Assembly: GCA_017551425.1 (NCBI GenBank)
Contig: JAFZLQ010000039.1
Span: 1-32,237, forward strand
Origin: Bacteroidales bacterium
GTDB lineage: Bacteria; Bacteroidota; Bacteroidia; Bacteroidales; UBA932
DNA length: 32,237 bases
Direction: 5' to 3'
Shown here: positions 1 to 7,697 of the stretch, in pieces
Layout of the letters: every line of letters starts with the position of its first letter
How positions within the stretch are numbered: the first letter of the stretch is position 1
The notes under the pieces: generated by a model
What the model was told of the DNA's origin: nothing
Database searches by the model: none
The model's input: only the letters and a program-made list of their open reading frames with translations
Translations under genes and position numbers: made by a program

Positions 1-485
1 CCCGCAGTATTGCCGACAGCATGCTGGCGCTCAACTGCTCCGCCCTGATGGACATGTGCTACATCTGCCTTCCGTACATGAAGGCCGGCAGCCGGGTGCT
101 CAACATCGCATCCGTCGCAGCCTTCCAGCCTGTCCCGTACATCACGGAGTACGCCGCCACCAAAGCGTTCGTGCTGAATTTCAGCCGTGGCCTCTGGAAA
201 GAACTCAGGCCGAAGGGTATCACAGTCACGGCCCTCTGCCCTTACTGGACAAAGACGGAATTCTTTGACGTGGCCAACAACCGTACGGAGAAAGACCGCA
301 TCACGTATTTCAATGCGATGTACAATCCTGAGGACGTGGTAAACCGCGGTTGGCGAGACCTCCTGAAAGGGCGCGACCTCAGCACTTTCGGCTTCATCGC
401 CAGGATGCAGATTCTCCTCGTCAAGATCCTCCCCCACCGCATTGTGATGAAGGTCTGGTGCGGACAGCAGAAGATTTCCGAATGA
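1..485 (+). CDS. Short-chain dehydrogenase/reductase (3' part, cut by window start)
   Basis: This is the C-terminal part of an SDR-family NAD(P)-dependent oxidoreductase; the reading frame is open from base 3 and the start lies outside the window. Visible SDR landmarks are the Asn of the NCSALMDM helix, the catalytic Ser in NIASVAAF, and the Tyr-x-x-x-Lys pair in EYAATKAF, followed by the usual KGITVTALCPYWTKTEFF segment that closes the cofactor pocket. The substrate cannot be told. The C-terminal tail with a hydrophobic ILLVKILP patch resembles SDRs annotated as ketoacyl reductase-like or membrane-associated. Family assignment is firm; role is open. Confidence 0.88.
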   Translation, partial: RSIADSMLALNCSALMDMCYICLPYMKAGSRVLNIASVAAFQPVPYITEYAATKAFVLNFSRGLWKELRPKGITVTALCPYWTKTEFFDVANNRTEKDRITYFNAMYNPEDVVNRGWRDLLKGRDLSTFGFIARMQILLVKILPHRIVMKVWCGQQKISE

Positions 486-536
486 AAGGCACAGGGCTTG
501 ACACCCGGTGCGGCCCTGCTGCAAAACACGACCGAT

Positions 537-1028
537 ATGTCCCGCAAAGAAACAGTATTATTAAGCATAGTGCTTGTCGTCCTGGGTACAAGCATGCACT
601 TCGTGCACCATCTGCCGTTCTTCAACCATTTCTGGGGCTACATCTTTCCTGTGACGGAAAGCGTGATGGCGCACATGAAAATGATCTTTTATCCTATGGC
701 GCTGATGAGCCTGTATATGGTCATAAGCCGTCGCGACATCCGGGAAACCGGGGCCCCCATCCTTGCGGGAATTGCGGTGATGCCGCTGGTCGTAGCCGTG
801 TTCTTTGCATACTGGGTGTTTGTGCGCCACGAGCTGATGGCCCTGGACATCGTCATATACATTGCTTCCGTCGTAGGCGCCGTATTGCTGGCCAGGCGCT
901 GGAGAAACAGCGCTTTCGTACGCAAGTGCTGGCCGCTCTGGATAGTCCTGTTCATTGCAGGTGCCATCCTGACCGGATACCTCACATATCACGCACCGGA
1001 CTGGATAGTCTTTGCCGATCTCGGATAG
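537..1028 (+). CDS. DUF6512-like integral membrane protein
   Basis: A 163-residue multi-pass membrane protein with about five hydrophobic segments (roughly residues 5-22, 47-60, 70-90, 98-115 and 130-147). The early segment GTSMHFVHHLPFF followed by FPVTESVMAHMKMIFYPM fits the pattern I associate with DUF6512 proteins (an HF motif, then VNESVWEHLK). No biochemical function is known. I chose the ATG at 537 rather than an in-frame one at 498, because the hydrophobic N-terminus then begins directly after MSRKE and the additional 13 residues (TPGAALLQ...) are not conserved-looking. It lies 51 bases behind the dehydrogenase and could be co-transcribed. Its 3' end is only 18 bases from the stop of the convergent gene. 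Confidence 0.7.
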   Translation: MSRKETVLLSIVLVVLGTSMHFVHHLPFFNHFWGYIFPVTESVMAHMKMIFYPMALMSLYMVISRRDIRETGAPILAGIAVMPLVVAVFFAYWVFVRHELMALDIVIYIASVVGAVLLARRWRNSAFVRKCWPLWIVLFIAGAILTGYLTYHAPDWIVFADLG

Positions 1029-1046
1029 CGATCGTCACACCAGCGC

Positions 1047-2057
1047 CTACAGCAGCAGAAGCACTGCGGTAACGTAGAGCAGAAAAGCCTCCGTCTTCAT
1101 CCGGCGGGGGATGTTTGCCTTCATCATGGCCTCAGTGGCGTCCAGCTCCGAAAGGGCGGAAAGCTCGGATGCCTCGGGAAGCTTGCGTGCGGGCCATTTT
1201 GCCACCACAAGGCCGTCTGAGAACAGCGTGGCGCCCCCGTTGCTGCGGTTGAGCGTCATGAGGGTACGGCGGTCCGACGACCACGCGCTTTCCGGCAGAC
1301 CGGAACCGGAGCCGATGAGCATGGTACGCACGGGCATGGCTTCCATGAATGCATCCAGGCCCGCAAGCGTCTCCGGCGACAGTTTGTCGTAATCGTACGC
1401 CGATACCACAAGGACTGTCCCTTCCGCAAGCAACTCGTCGCAGTATTCACCGCAGGAATCGCAGATCGACAGCAGGGGCGAATCGGGAGAAGGCACGGGC
1501 TGGGCCTGCATGAGCGTGGAGCCGGGCTTGAACGCAGTAAAGTCGAAAGCCGGGATGCGCATTAACGAATAACCCGCAAAGGCGAGGATCGAAACTGCGG
1601 CTATGCTGAAAGATACGTACTTGACCTTCCTCGGCACAGGTACCGAGCGCATGGGAAGGTACGCTACGAGCCACAGCGCACAAAGCGCAAGGTTCTTTAT
1701 AAAACTCTGGAAATGAGTAAGATGCACAGCCTGCCCGAAGCACCCGCAGTCCATGGCGGGGTTGGCTATCCACAGATTAAGGGTAAGGCCGGTGAACGCA
1801 AGGATGACTATGCCCGCGCCGGGGCCCACCACCCGCGGCCAGACGCCGGCGAGCAGTGCCGCGCCGAGCAGCGTCTCGAGCAGGGCCATCCCCACTCCGA
1901 CCGCCTTGGCCAGCGGCATCATGAATGCTATATGCAGGTACTTGAAGTACTCCTCCACCACCAGCCCGGCGCCTACGGGGTCCATGAGCTTGAGCATGCC
2001 TGTGGCGAAGAATACCAGGCCGATTATGAAGGCGCAGATGCGTTTAACGGCTTTCAT
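1047..2057 (-). CDS. DoxX/MauE-like membrane protein with C-terminal thioredoxin-like domain
   Basis: A 336-residue protein. Residues 1-155 hold four transmembrane helices of the DoxX/MauE type, with the DCGCFG cysteine motif near residue 105 typical of MauE-like redox membrane proteins. A further helix at about 150-167 leads to a periplasmic domain with a CDSCGEYCDELL cysteine cluster and a thioredoxin-like strand pattern (TVLVVSAYDYDKL, PVRTMLIGSG). The C-terminus ends in a hydrophobic stretch (AFLLYVTAVLLLL) that may be another membrane anchor. It resembles proteins annotated in Bacteroides as BT_3928 family, which is a recalled similarity and not a search result. The start overlaps the end of tmk by 14 bases, so translation is probably coupled. 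A role in envelope thiol or quinone redox chemistry is inference. Confidence 0.72.
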   Translation of the reverse strand: MKAVKRICAFIIGLVFFATGMLKLMDPVGAGLVVEEYFKYLHIAFMMPLAKAVGVGMALLETLLGAALLAGVWPRVVGPGAGIVILAFTGLTLNLWIANPAMDCGCFGQAVHLTHFQSFIKNLALCALWLVAYLPMRSVPVPRKVKYVSFSIAAVSILAFAGYSLMRIPAFDFTAFKPGSTLMQAQPVPSPDSPLLSICDSCGEYCDELLAEGTVLVVSAYDYDKLSPETLAGLDAFMEAMPVRTMLIGSGSGLPESAWSSDRRTLMTLNRSNGGATLFSDGLVVAKWPARKLPEASELSALSELDATEAMMKANIPRRMKTEAFLLYVTAVLLLL

Positions 2058-2718
2058 ACACCTCTTTCAGTTTGCTGAATATCCTGTCCGGAGGGAGCAT
2101 GGAACCGGCGCCGTCCGAGCAATCGACTACCACGAGGGACGGATCCAGCGACGCCTGCCTCAGGTACATCGCCCGTACGCGTTTCTGGAACTCGATGTCT
2201 GCCTCATGGATGTCCGAGGCGCCGTGAAGATAGCCCCTGTCGGAGCCGGAACGGGCGCGGGAAAGGCTCTCCTCAACAAAGCCGATGGGCACGTCCAGGA
2301 AGATGTTGAGATCCGGCCTCGGAAGGTCGAAGGTACCGAACTCGGTGTTGAGTATCCACTCCCGGAGGTCTTCCGCGGCATCCTGGTTCTTCATTTTGGC
2401 GCACTGGTAGGCGATGTTGGAATAGACGTAGCGGTCCAGGAGCACGGTGCCTCCGGAGGCGAGGACCTCCTTGATGGCGGGGGCGGCGCCGTGGCGGTCT
2501 TCCGCGAACAGGAGAGCCACCAGCTGGGGATGAACCCCGTCTATGGGACCGAAGCCGCCGCGCAGGAACTTGCCTATGAGCCCTCCGTAAACAGGGGCGT
2601 CGTAGCGCGGGAAATGGATGTATTCCAGGCGGGAGCACACGCCTTCGAGGTATTCGCGCATGAGGCGTACCTGTGTGGACTTGCCGGCTCCGTCGAGGCC
2701 TTCTATAACTACCAGCAT
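2044..2718 (-). CDS. tmk: Thymidylate kinase
   Basis: Phosphorylates dTMP to dTDP with ATP, an essential cytoplasmic step of dTTP supply. The 224-residue length suits the family. The P-loop GLDGAGKST is at residues 8-16, the DRY motif of the dTMP site is in DRYVYSNIAYQ (about residue 97), and an Arg/Ser-rich LID region (SRARSGSDRGYLHG) follows DVPIGFVEESL. The gene starts one base after the stop of the DivIC-like gene and its last 14 bases overlap the DoxX-like gene, so the three form an operon. Confidence 0.95.
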   Translation of the reverse strand: MLVVIEGLDGAGKSTQVRLMREYLEGVCSRLEYIHFPRYDAPVYGGLIGKFLRGGFGPIDGVHPQLVALLFAEDRHGAAPAIKEVLASGGTVLLDRYVYSNIAYQCAKMKNQDAAEDLREWILNTEFGTFDLPRPDLNIFLDVPIGFVEESLSRARSGSDRGYLHGASDIHEADIEFQKRVRAMYLRQASLDPSLVVVDCSDGAGSMLPPDRIFSKLKEVYESR

Positions 2719-2719
2719 A

Positions 2720-3043
2720 CTATTCTTCTACAATGTAAACGTCGTCTCCGGGCTCGGCAAAGCCGAACTCCTCGCGGGCGTATCTTTCCAGGGAATCACG
2801 GGAGGTGGAAAGCAGGCGGATCTGCTCGTCCAGGCGCTTGTTGTCCTGCTTGAGGGACTCTATGCGGCGCTCCTGCTGCCGAAGGGTGAAGCCGGCCTGC
2901 ACCCAACGCACCACGCTGTCTTTCTTGACAAAGAGGAACAGCACGAATATTGCAGTTATGACGATGGCAAAGCGCACGAACGAACGCTGGGGTGCGCTGT
3001 TCCCGTCTTTGCTGCGGTCCCATATGTCCTTAAATTTTCCCAT
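2720..3043 (-). CDS. FtsB/DivIC-family septum formation protein
   Basis: A 107-residue bitopic membrane protein: short cytoplasmic N-terminus, one transmembrane helix at about 22-40, a coiled coil from about 50 to 88 (QQERRIESLKQDNKRLDEQI), then the hallmark AREEFGFAEPGDDVYIVEE tail of FtsB/DivIC proteins. These stabilise the divisome by partnering FtsL/FtsQ. I reject an in-frame upstream start that adds 36 residues, because those residues read through the promoter palindrome. The chosen ATG sits only 5 bases from a -7 element, which predicts a very short or absent leader. First gene of the operon with tmk and the DoxX-like gene. Confidence 0.88.
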   Translation of the reverse strand: MGKFKDIWDRSKDGNSAPQRSFVRFAIVITAIFVLFLFVKKDSVVRWVQAGFTLRQQERRIESLKQDNKRLDEQIRLLSTSRDSLERYAREEFGFAEPGDDVYIVEE

Positions 3044-3048
3044 AATCA

Positions 3049-3056
3049 CAAATATA
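3049..3056 (-). promoter_or_regulatory. -7 promoter element for the DivIC-tmk operon
   Basis: On the minus strand this reads TATATTTG, a full match to the Bacteroidota -7 consensus TAnnTTTG. It is the left half of an 18-base perfect palindrome, caaatataattatatttg (3049-3066), whose right half is the -7 element of the opposite gene. Only five bases separate it from the ATG at 3043. No convincing -33 TTTG at 19-21 bases was found. Confidence 0.6.
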
Positions 3057-3058
3057 AT

Positions 3059-3066
3059 TATATTTG
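3059..3066 (+). promoter_or_regulatory. -7 promoter element for the envelope operon (3089-9834)
   Basis: Reads TATATTTG on the plus strand (TAnnTTTG consensus), 22 bases before the nucleotidyltransferase ATG. It is the mirror image of the minus-strand element at 3049-3056. The two boxes are separated by 2 bp, so two RNA polymerases could not occupy them at once. The -33 region is only T-rich (about 3035). Confidence 0.6.
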
Positions 3067-3088
3067 CAGAATATAAACACAAAATTTT

Positions 3089-4018
3089 ATGAAACCTACT
3101 CTTTTGGTACTTGCTGCCGGTATGGGCAGCCGTTATGGCGGACTCAAGCAAATGGACGGTCTGGGTCCTTCCGGAGAAACCATCATCGACTATTCAATCT
3201 ACGATGCCGTCCGCGCAGGATTCGGCAAAGTGGTTTACATTGTCCGCGAGTACTTCCTTGAGGAGTTCAAGAAGGCGGTGCAGGAGAAATACGGACATCT
3301 CGTCTGCCCCGACGGAGCTCCCCTCCAGTTCGATTTCGTAACCCAGGAGCTCGACCGCATCCCCGCAGGCTTCCCCGTCAGTCCCGACCGCCAGAAGCCC
3401 TGGGGAACGGCACACGCCGTACTCATGGCCAAGAACGCCATCCACGAGCCCTTTGTGGTAATAAACGGAGACGATTACTACGGCCGCGACTCCTTCCGCA
3501 TCGCAGCTGAATGGTGCCGCGAACACGAGAACAGCAAGAACGTCTATGCAATAGTAGGTTTCGAGGTTGACAACACCCTCAGCGAGTCCGGCGGCGTATC
3601 CAGGGGCATCTGCCAGTACGACGCCAACGGCCGCCTGATCACCGTGGTCGAGCATCACAACGTATTCATCGAGCCCGACGGCGTGCTCCGCGGAGACAAC
3701 TCCGTCACCGGCGAGCGCGTGGAACTCCGCGCCAAGGACCTCTGCTCCATGAACTTCTGGTGCTTCACCCCCGACTACTTCGCCAACAGCGAGGACTACT
3801 TCAAAGTGTTCCTGAAAGACCATTCCGCAGAGCTCAAGTCCGAGTTCTACATCCCCTATGCGGTTGACGGCATGGTCAAGGCAGGCACCGCCATCTGCGA
3901 CGTGCTGTCCACATCGTCCCGCTGGTTCGGCGTCACCTTCAAGGAAGACCGTCCCGGCGTAGTCGCCAAGTTCGCGCAGCTCGTCGCCGACGGCGTCTAT
4001 CCCACTCCGCTGTATTGA
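3089..4018 (+). CDS. Sugar-phosphate nucleotidyltransferase family protein
   Basis: A 309-residue member of the nucleotidyltransferase (GT-A-like) superfamily that makes NDP-sugars from sugar-1-phosphate and NTP. The signature AAGMGSRYGGLKQMDGLGPSGE (residues 9-30) is the NTP-binding loop with the catalytic Arg and Lys. INGDDYYG (about 128-135) supplies the metal-binding Asp. The exact sugar cannot be read from the sequence; this subfamily is usually left unnamed in Bacteroidales or called UTP-glucose-1-phosphate uridylyltransferase-like. It is first in a chain of five genes with overlapping ends, which suggests a role in envelope polysaccharide supply (inference). Confidence 0.85.
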   Translation: MKPTLLVLAAGMGSRYGGLKQMDGLGPSGETIIDYSIYDAVRAGFGKVVYIVREYFLEEFKKAVQEKYGHLVCPDGAPLQFDFVTQELDRIPAGFPVSPDRQKPWGTAHAVLMAKNAIHEPFVVINGDDYYGRDSFRIAAEWCREHENSKNVYAIVGFEVDNTLSESGGVSRGICQYDANGRLITVVEHHNVFIEPDGVLRGDNSVTGERVELRAKDLCSMNFWCFTPDYFANSEDYFKVFLKDHSAELKSEFYIPYAVDGMVKAGTAICDVLSTSSRWFGVTFKEDRPGVVAKFAQLVADGVYPTPLY

Positions 4019-4932
4019 TGAAAAGGCGCGGCAACTTCAAGTTCCTGGGGAAGTTCTCATGGTACATCCCCGGGACGGGCGGAATCTTCGCCCTGCTCGC
4101 CTGGCTACTGTTGGGCGCCGCAATAGGCGGAATACTGGTCGTTGTCATGGGTGCGATAGCCGGGCCCGATTCCGTAACGGAATACGGCACCCTGCTCAGT
4201 TACCCCATAATGTTCGTGCCCCCCATGCTCTTCGCAGCCGTGAAGAGCAACGCGGCCTCGATGTCCAAAGGCGGATTCAAGCTTGACAGCAACAATTTCG
4301 CCCCCCTCGGCGGAGCCCTCTGCGCGCTGATAGCCGCGGCCGGCACCCTGGCCTGCGCATTCTGGGCAGACTGCCTGGTTTCCTTCCTGCCGCCCATGCC
4401 CCAGTGGTTCAAAGACGCCATGGAGAGCATGACAAACGGCAACCTGTGGATCAACCTCCTGTGCGTGAGCATAATGGCTCCCATCTGCGAGGAGTGGCTG
4501 TGCCGCGGCATGGTACTGCGCGGAATGCTTGCCCGCGGGGCCAAGCCTGCAGTAGCCATCGCAGTTTCGGCCCTCTTCTTCGCCTTCATCCACCTCAACC
4601 CCTGGCAGGCCGTTCCCGCATTCATCCTTGGATGCCTCTTCGGTTACGTATATTACAGGACGGGCTCCCTCAAGCTCACCATGCTGATGCACTGCGTCAA
4701 CAACACCTTCGCCGTCATCTGCAGCCGCATCCACGGTTGGGAGGAGATGGAGACGTGGAAGGACGTCGTCCCCGGCGGGCTCTACTGGATACTCGTTGCG
4801 GCCACGGCCCTGCTCACCGTACTCGCGGTGCTGGCGTTCCGCAAAGTGACGCTCGTCCGCGGCAACTGCAACTGCGACCCCGTGCCGTCGATATTCGATG
4901 CCGATGAGAAGGAGGCTTCTGCCGTAGCGTGA
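4018..4932 (+). CDS. CPBP family intramembrane glutamic endopeptidase
   Basis: A 304-residue, multi-pass membrane protein of the CPBP (CAAX protease/bacteriocin-processing, 'Abi') family. Motif 1 is EEWLCRG (about residues 158-164, the EExxxR pattern), motif 2 is FAFIHLNPWQ (about 190-199), and motif 3 is MLMHCVNNTF, together giving the catalytic Glu/His/Asn set. At least six hydrophobic segments are visible. Start choice: a TTG at 4015 is in frame, but ATG at 4018 overlaps the preceding TGA by one base (TGATG), a junction repeated at the next gene. Substrate unknown; bacterial members process prenylated or peptide substrates or act in signalling. Context suggests an envelope role. Confidence 0.85.
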   Translation: MKRRGNFKFLGKFSWYIPGTGGIFALLAWLLLGAAIGGILVVVMGAIAGPDSVTEYGTLLSYPIMFVPPMLFAAVKSNAASMSKGGFKLDSNNFAPLGGALCALIAAAGTLACAFWADCLVSFLPPMPQWFKDAMESMTNGNLWINLLCVSIMAPICEEWLCRGMVLRGMLARGAKPAVAIAVSALFFAFIHLNPWQAVPAFILGCLFGYVYYRTGSLKLTMLMHCVNNTFAVICSRIHGWEEMETWKDVVPGGLYWILVAATALLTVLAVLAFRKVTLVRGNCNCDPVPSIFDADEKEASAVA

Positions 4933-7697
4933 TGAGAGCGAACGCCGGAATACTGTTTCCCGCAGCGGTGGTTTCCGCCACCGTCGCGGCGGTGCTGGGC
5001 CTGGGATCTCCCGAGGTCCGGCAATTCAGCGTTCCGGCGCCCGCCCCCCTCGCAGACACCGTCGTCTATGTAAAGGACGCGTACAAGCTCAAGCGGGTGG
5101 GGAACCTCGACGAAATAAGGATTGCGGACAGCCTGCTCACGGACGTGGCGGACAGCACCGCCGCCGAGGAGTTCATCGACACCCTCCCCAAACTCACCGC
5201 CCGCGACACCATCCCCGTGCCCGAGTGGCTCAAGCTCTCCGACCCGTTCCGCTACAAGTATTACGTGGCGCTCATCGATTCGCTTACCCATGTAATCGTA
5301 CGCGACTCCCTGCGCCATTCGAGCGATTCCCTCAAGATCCTGGCAGACACGCTCTTCTCACGCATTCCGCCGGATTCCGCCGGCGCCCTCGAAGCGCTGG
5401 CCCGCGCCCGTCTGGATTCCCTCGACTGGAGGATGGTCGATTCCATCTACGTGGCCGACTCCACCCACGTGGCGGATTCCATATTCCTGGCATGGTACAA
5501 CTCCCTCAGCCGCAAGGAGCGCCGCGCCTACGACGAGAAGATGGCCCTCCCCGCCAAACTGGCCAGGATGGACTCCATACGCAAGGCAAAGGAAGACAGG
5601 CAGGCGTACAAGGACTCGCTCATAGAGTACACCCCACGCATCCTCGAATCCTTCGCCGTCCCCGATTCGATGCAGTACAAACGCATCATCGAATGGACTG
5701 TGGACCAGGATTTCCACCGCCTGGACGTGCGGGAGCCGGACACCACCTACAACTATCACTTCAACGACTATCCCTTCTTCCGGAAAGACGTCAACGCCAC
5801 CTGGCTGGGCGTCCCCGGATCGCCGGCGCAGTACTACAACTTCTTCAACCGCACCAGCGACGAGAGGGTTGAATTCTACAACGCGCAGGAGCTCTGGTCG
5901 TTCTCGCCCAGGACGCTCCCCAACTACAACACCAAGACTCCCCACACCGAGCTCGCCTACTACGGCACGCTCCTCGCCGGCGACGCCAAGGAATCGGACA
6001 ACCTCCACATCCTCACCACCCAGAACATAACGCCCGAGTTCAATTTCGCGCTGTCGTACGACCGCTTCGGCGGCGGAGGCATGCTGGAAAGCGAAACCAC
6101 CACCAACAAGACCTTCTCCGCAAGACTCAACTATCTGGGACGCAAGTACATGGCCCACTTCGGCTACATCTACAACATGGTCGATCGCAAGGAGAACGGA
6201 GGTATAACGGACCGCATGTGGATCAGGGATACGACCGTGGAACCGAGGGAAATCCCCGTAACCCTCAGCGGCGCCGAGTCCAAAGTGGTCAAGCACACCT
6301 GGTTCCTCGACCAGCAGTACCGCATCCCCTTCGAGTTCCTCAAGAGGCTTGGCCGTCAGCAGGCCGACACGCTCTCCGTGGGAGAACCGGCGGACACCCT
6401 TCTGGCAGACACCGAGACAGCCGACACCCTGGACCGCAACGTAACCACTGCATTCATCGGCCACAGCTCCGAATGGTCCCGGTATTCCCGCAACTATACG
6501 GACAAGATTACCAACGACCTGGGGAAGGAGTTCTACAACAACGTGTTCAACTTCGGGCCGGCGAGTGCGGACTCCCTCGGCACGATGAAGCTGGACAACA
6601 AGATCTTCGTGCGGCTCCAGCCATGGGGCAGCGAGGGCATAGTCTCCAAGCTCGACGTGGGCGCGGGAGACGAACTGCGGCATTACTTCGACTCCACCAG
6701 CCTGCGGCCCACAAAGCATGTCGAGAACTCGTTCTACGTGTATGCCGGAGCCCAGGGACAGCTGCAGAAATACCTGTTCTGGGATGCCAAGGCCAAGTTC
6801 AACCTGCTGGGCTACAAGGTGGGAGACACAGAGATTGAAGCCAACGCGAGCTTCAATTTCTACCCGTTCCGCAGGGCGCGCAAGAGCCCTGTTACCGTCA
6901 GCGGGCACTTCGGCAGCACCCTGCTTACGCCGGACTACTACACCCGCTTCCTCAACACCAACCACTACAGCTGGGAGAACGACTTCGGAAAGATATCGAC
7001 CACGACTATCCGCGGCCGCATCGACGTCCCCCGCTGGCGGCTCAGCGCAGACGTGGGTTATGCGCTGCTGGCCAACAACATCTGGTACGACACGCTCGGC
7101 ATAGTTCAGCAGAACGCGGTTCCGATGAGCGTAATCTCGGCATCAGTCAGCAAAGACTTCGTGCTGGGGCCCATGCACTTCGACAACCGCGTGCTGGTCC
7201 AGTACTCTTCCAACCCCGACGTCCTCCCGCTGCCGCTCGTAGCGCTCAACCTCCGCTGGTACGCCCAGATTCCCATACAGCCGGGAGTCATGACGATGCA
7301 GGTGGGCGCCAACGCGTTCTACAACACACAGTGGTACGCCCCGGCATGGAATCCCGCGCTCGGAGTGTTCCACAACCAGAACCAGAACCTCTACGAGAAC
7401 GGTCCGTTCTTCGACCTGTTCATAAACATCCAGTGGAAGCGCCTCTGCATGTTCATCAAGTACCAGAACGTCGGGCGCGGATGGCCGATGGACCGCAAGG
7501 ACTACTTTACCGCAGACCGCTACATCTACACCATAGACGGCATGGAAGGCCTCAAGCTCGGCATGTTCTGGCCGTTCTACTTCTCCACAGACCGCCACCT
7601 GGCCAAGTCCAGCGGATCCTCGATGTCTTCCGGCGGAGGCGGAGGCAGGGGATCCTCGTCAGGCTCGTCGTCAGGCTCTTCAAGACGCAACCGATGA
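4932..7697 (+). CDS. Putative outer-membrane porin (Porin_10-like) with Asp-Ser-rich N-terminal region and Ser/Gly tail
   Basis: A 921-residue exported protein. An N-terminal hydrophobic segment (residues 6-24) is probably the signal. Residues ~40-230 are rich in spaced Asp-Ser pairs (ADSLLTDVADST, DSIYVADSTHVADSIF), a pattern common in periplasmic parts of Bacteroidota porins. From ~255 on, alternating aromatic/polar strands (LTTQNITPEFNFALSYDRFG, ARLNYLGRKYMAHFGYIYN, FYPFRRARKSPVTVSGHFG) form a predicted beta-barrel like the 'putative porin' family. The last ~30 residues are Ser/Gly/Arg low complexity rather than the usual terminal aromatic strand. It starts at ATG 4932, overlapping the protease stop by one base; the GTG at 4929 is less likely. 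Transported solute unknown. Confidence 0.78.
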   Translation: MRANAGILFPAAVVSATVAAVLGLGSPEVRQFSVPAPAPLADTVVYVKDAYKLKRVGNLDEIRIADSLLTDVADSTAAEEFIDTLPKLTARDTIPVPEWLKLSDPFRYKYYVALIDSLTHVIVRDSLRHSSDSLKILADTLFSRIPPDSAGALEALARARLDSLDWRMVDSIYVADSTHVADSIFLAWYNSLSRKERRAYDEKMALPAKLARMDSIRKAKEDRQAYKDSLIEYTPRILESFAVPDSMQYKRIIEWTVDQDFHRLDVREPDTTYNYHFNDYPFFRKDVNATWLGVPGSPAQYYNFFNRTSDERVEFYNAQELWSFSPRTLPNYNTKTPHTELAYYGTLLAGDAKESDNLHILTTQNITPEFNFALSYDRFGGGGMLESETTTNKTFSARLNYLGRKYMAHFGYIYNMVDRKENGGITDRMWIRDTTVEPREIPVTLSGAESKVVKHTWFLDQQYRIPFEFLKRLGRQQADTLSVGEPADTLLADTETADTLDRNVTTAFIGHSSEWSRYSRNYTDKITNDLGKEFYNNVFNFGPASADSLGTMKLDNKIFVRLQPWGSEGIVSKLDVGAGDELRHYFDSTSLRPTKHVENSFYVYAGAQGQLQKYLFWDAKAKFNLLGYKVGDTEIEANASFNFYPFRRARKSPVTVSGHFGSTLLTPDYYTRFLNTNHYSWENDFGKISTTTIRGRIDVPRWRLSADVGYALLANNIWYDTLGIVQQNAVPMSVISASVSKDFVLGPMHFDNRVLVQYSSNPDVLPLPLVALNLRWYAQIPIQPGVMTMQVGANAFYNTQWYAPAWNPALGVFHNQNQNLYENGPFFDLFINIQWKRLCMFIKYQNVGRGWPMDRKDYFTADRYIYTIDGMEGLKLGMFWPFYFSTDRHLAKSSGSSMSSGGGGGRGSSSGSSSGSSRRNR

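Noticed and set aside
3044..3151. 36-residue N-terminal extension of the DivIC-like protein
   Set aside because: It would be encoded by the palindromic promoter and the start of the opposite gene; the family begins near the chosen ATG.
4015..4020. TTG at 4015 as the start of the CPBP protease
   Set aside because: ATG directly follows at 4018, and the one-base TGATG overlap is repeated at the next junction.
5358..6965. 535-codon open frame on the minus strand inside the porin gene
   Set aside because: Shadow of the porin frame; Val/Gly/Glu-rich without motifs or any signal sequence.
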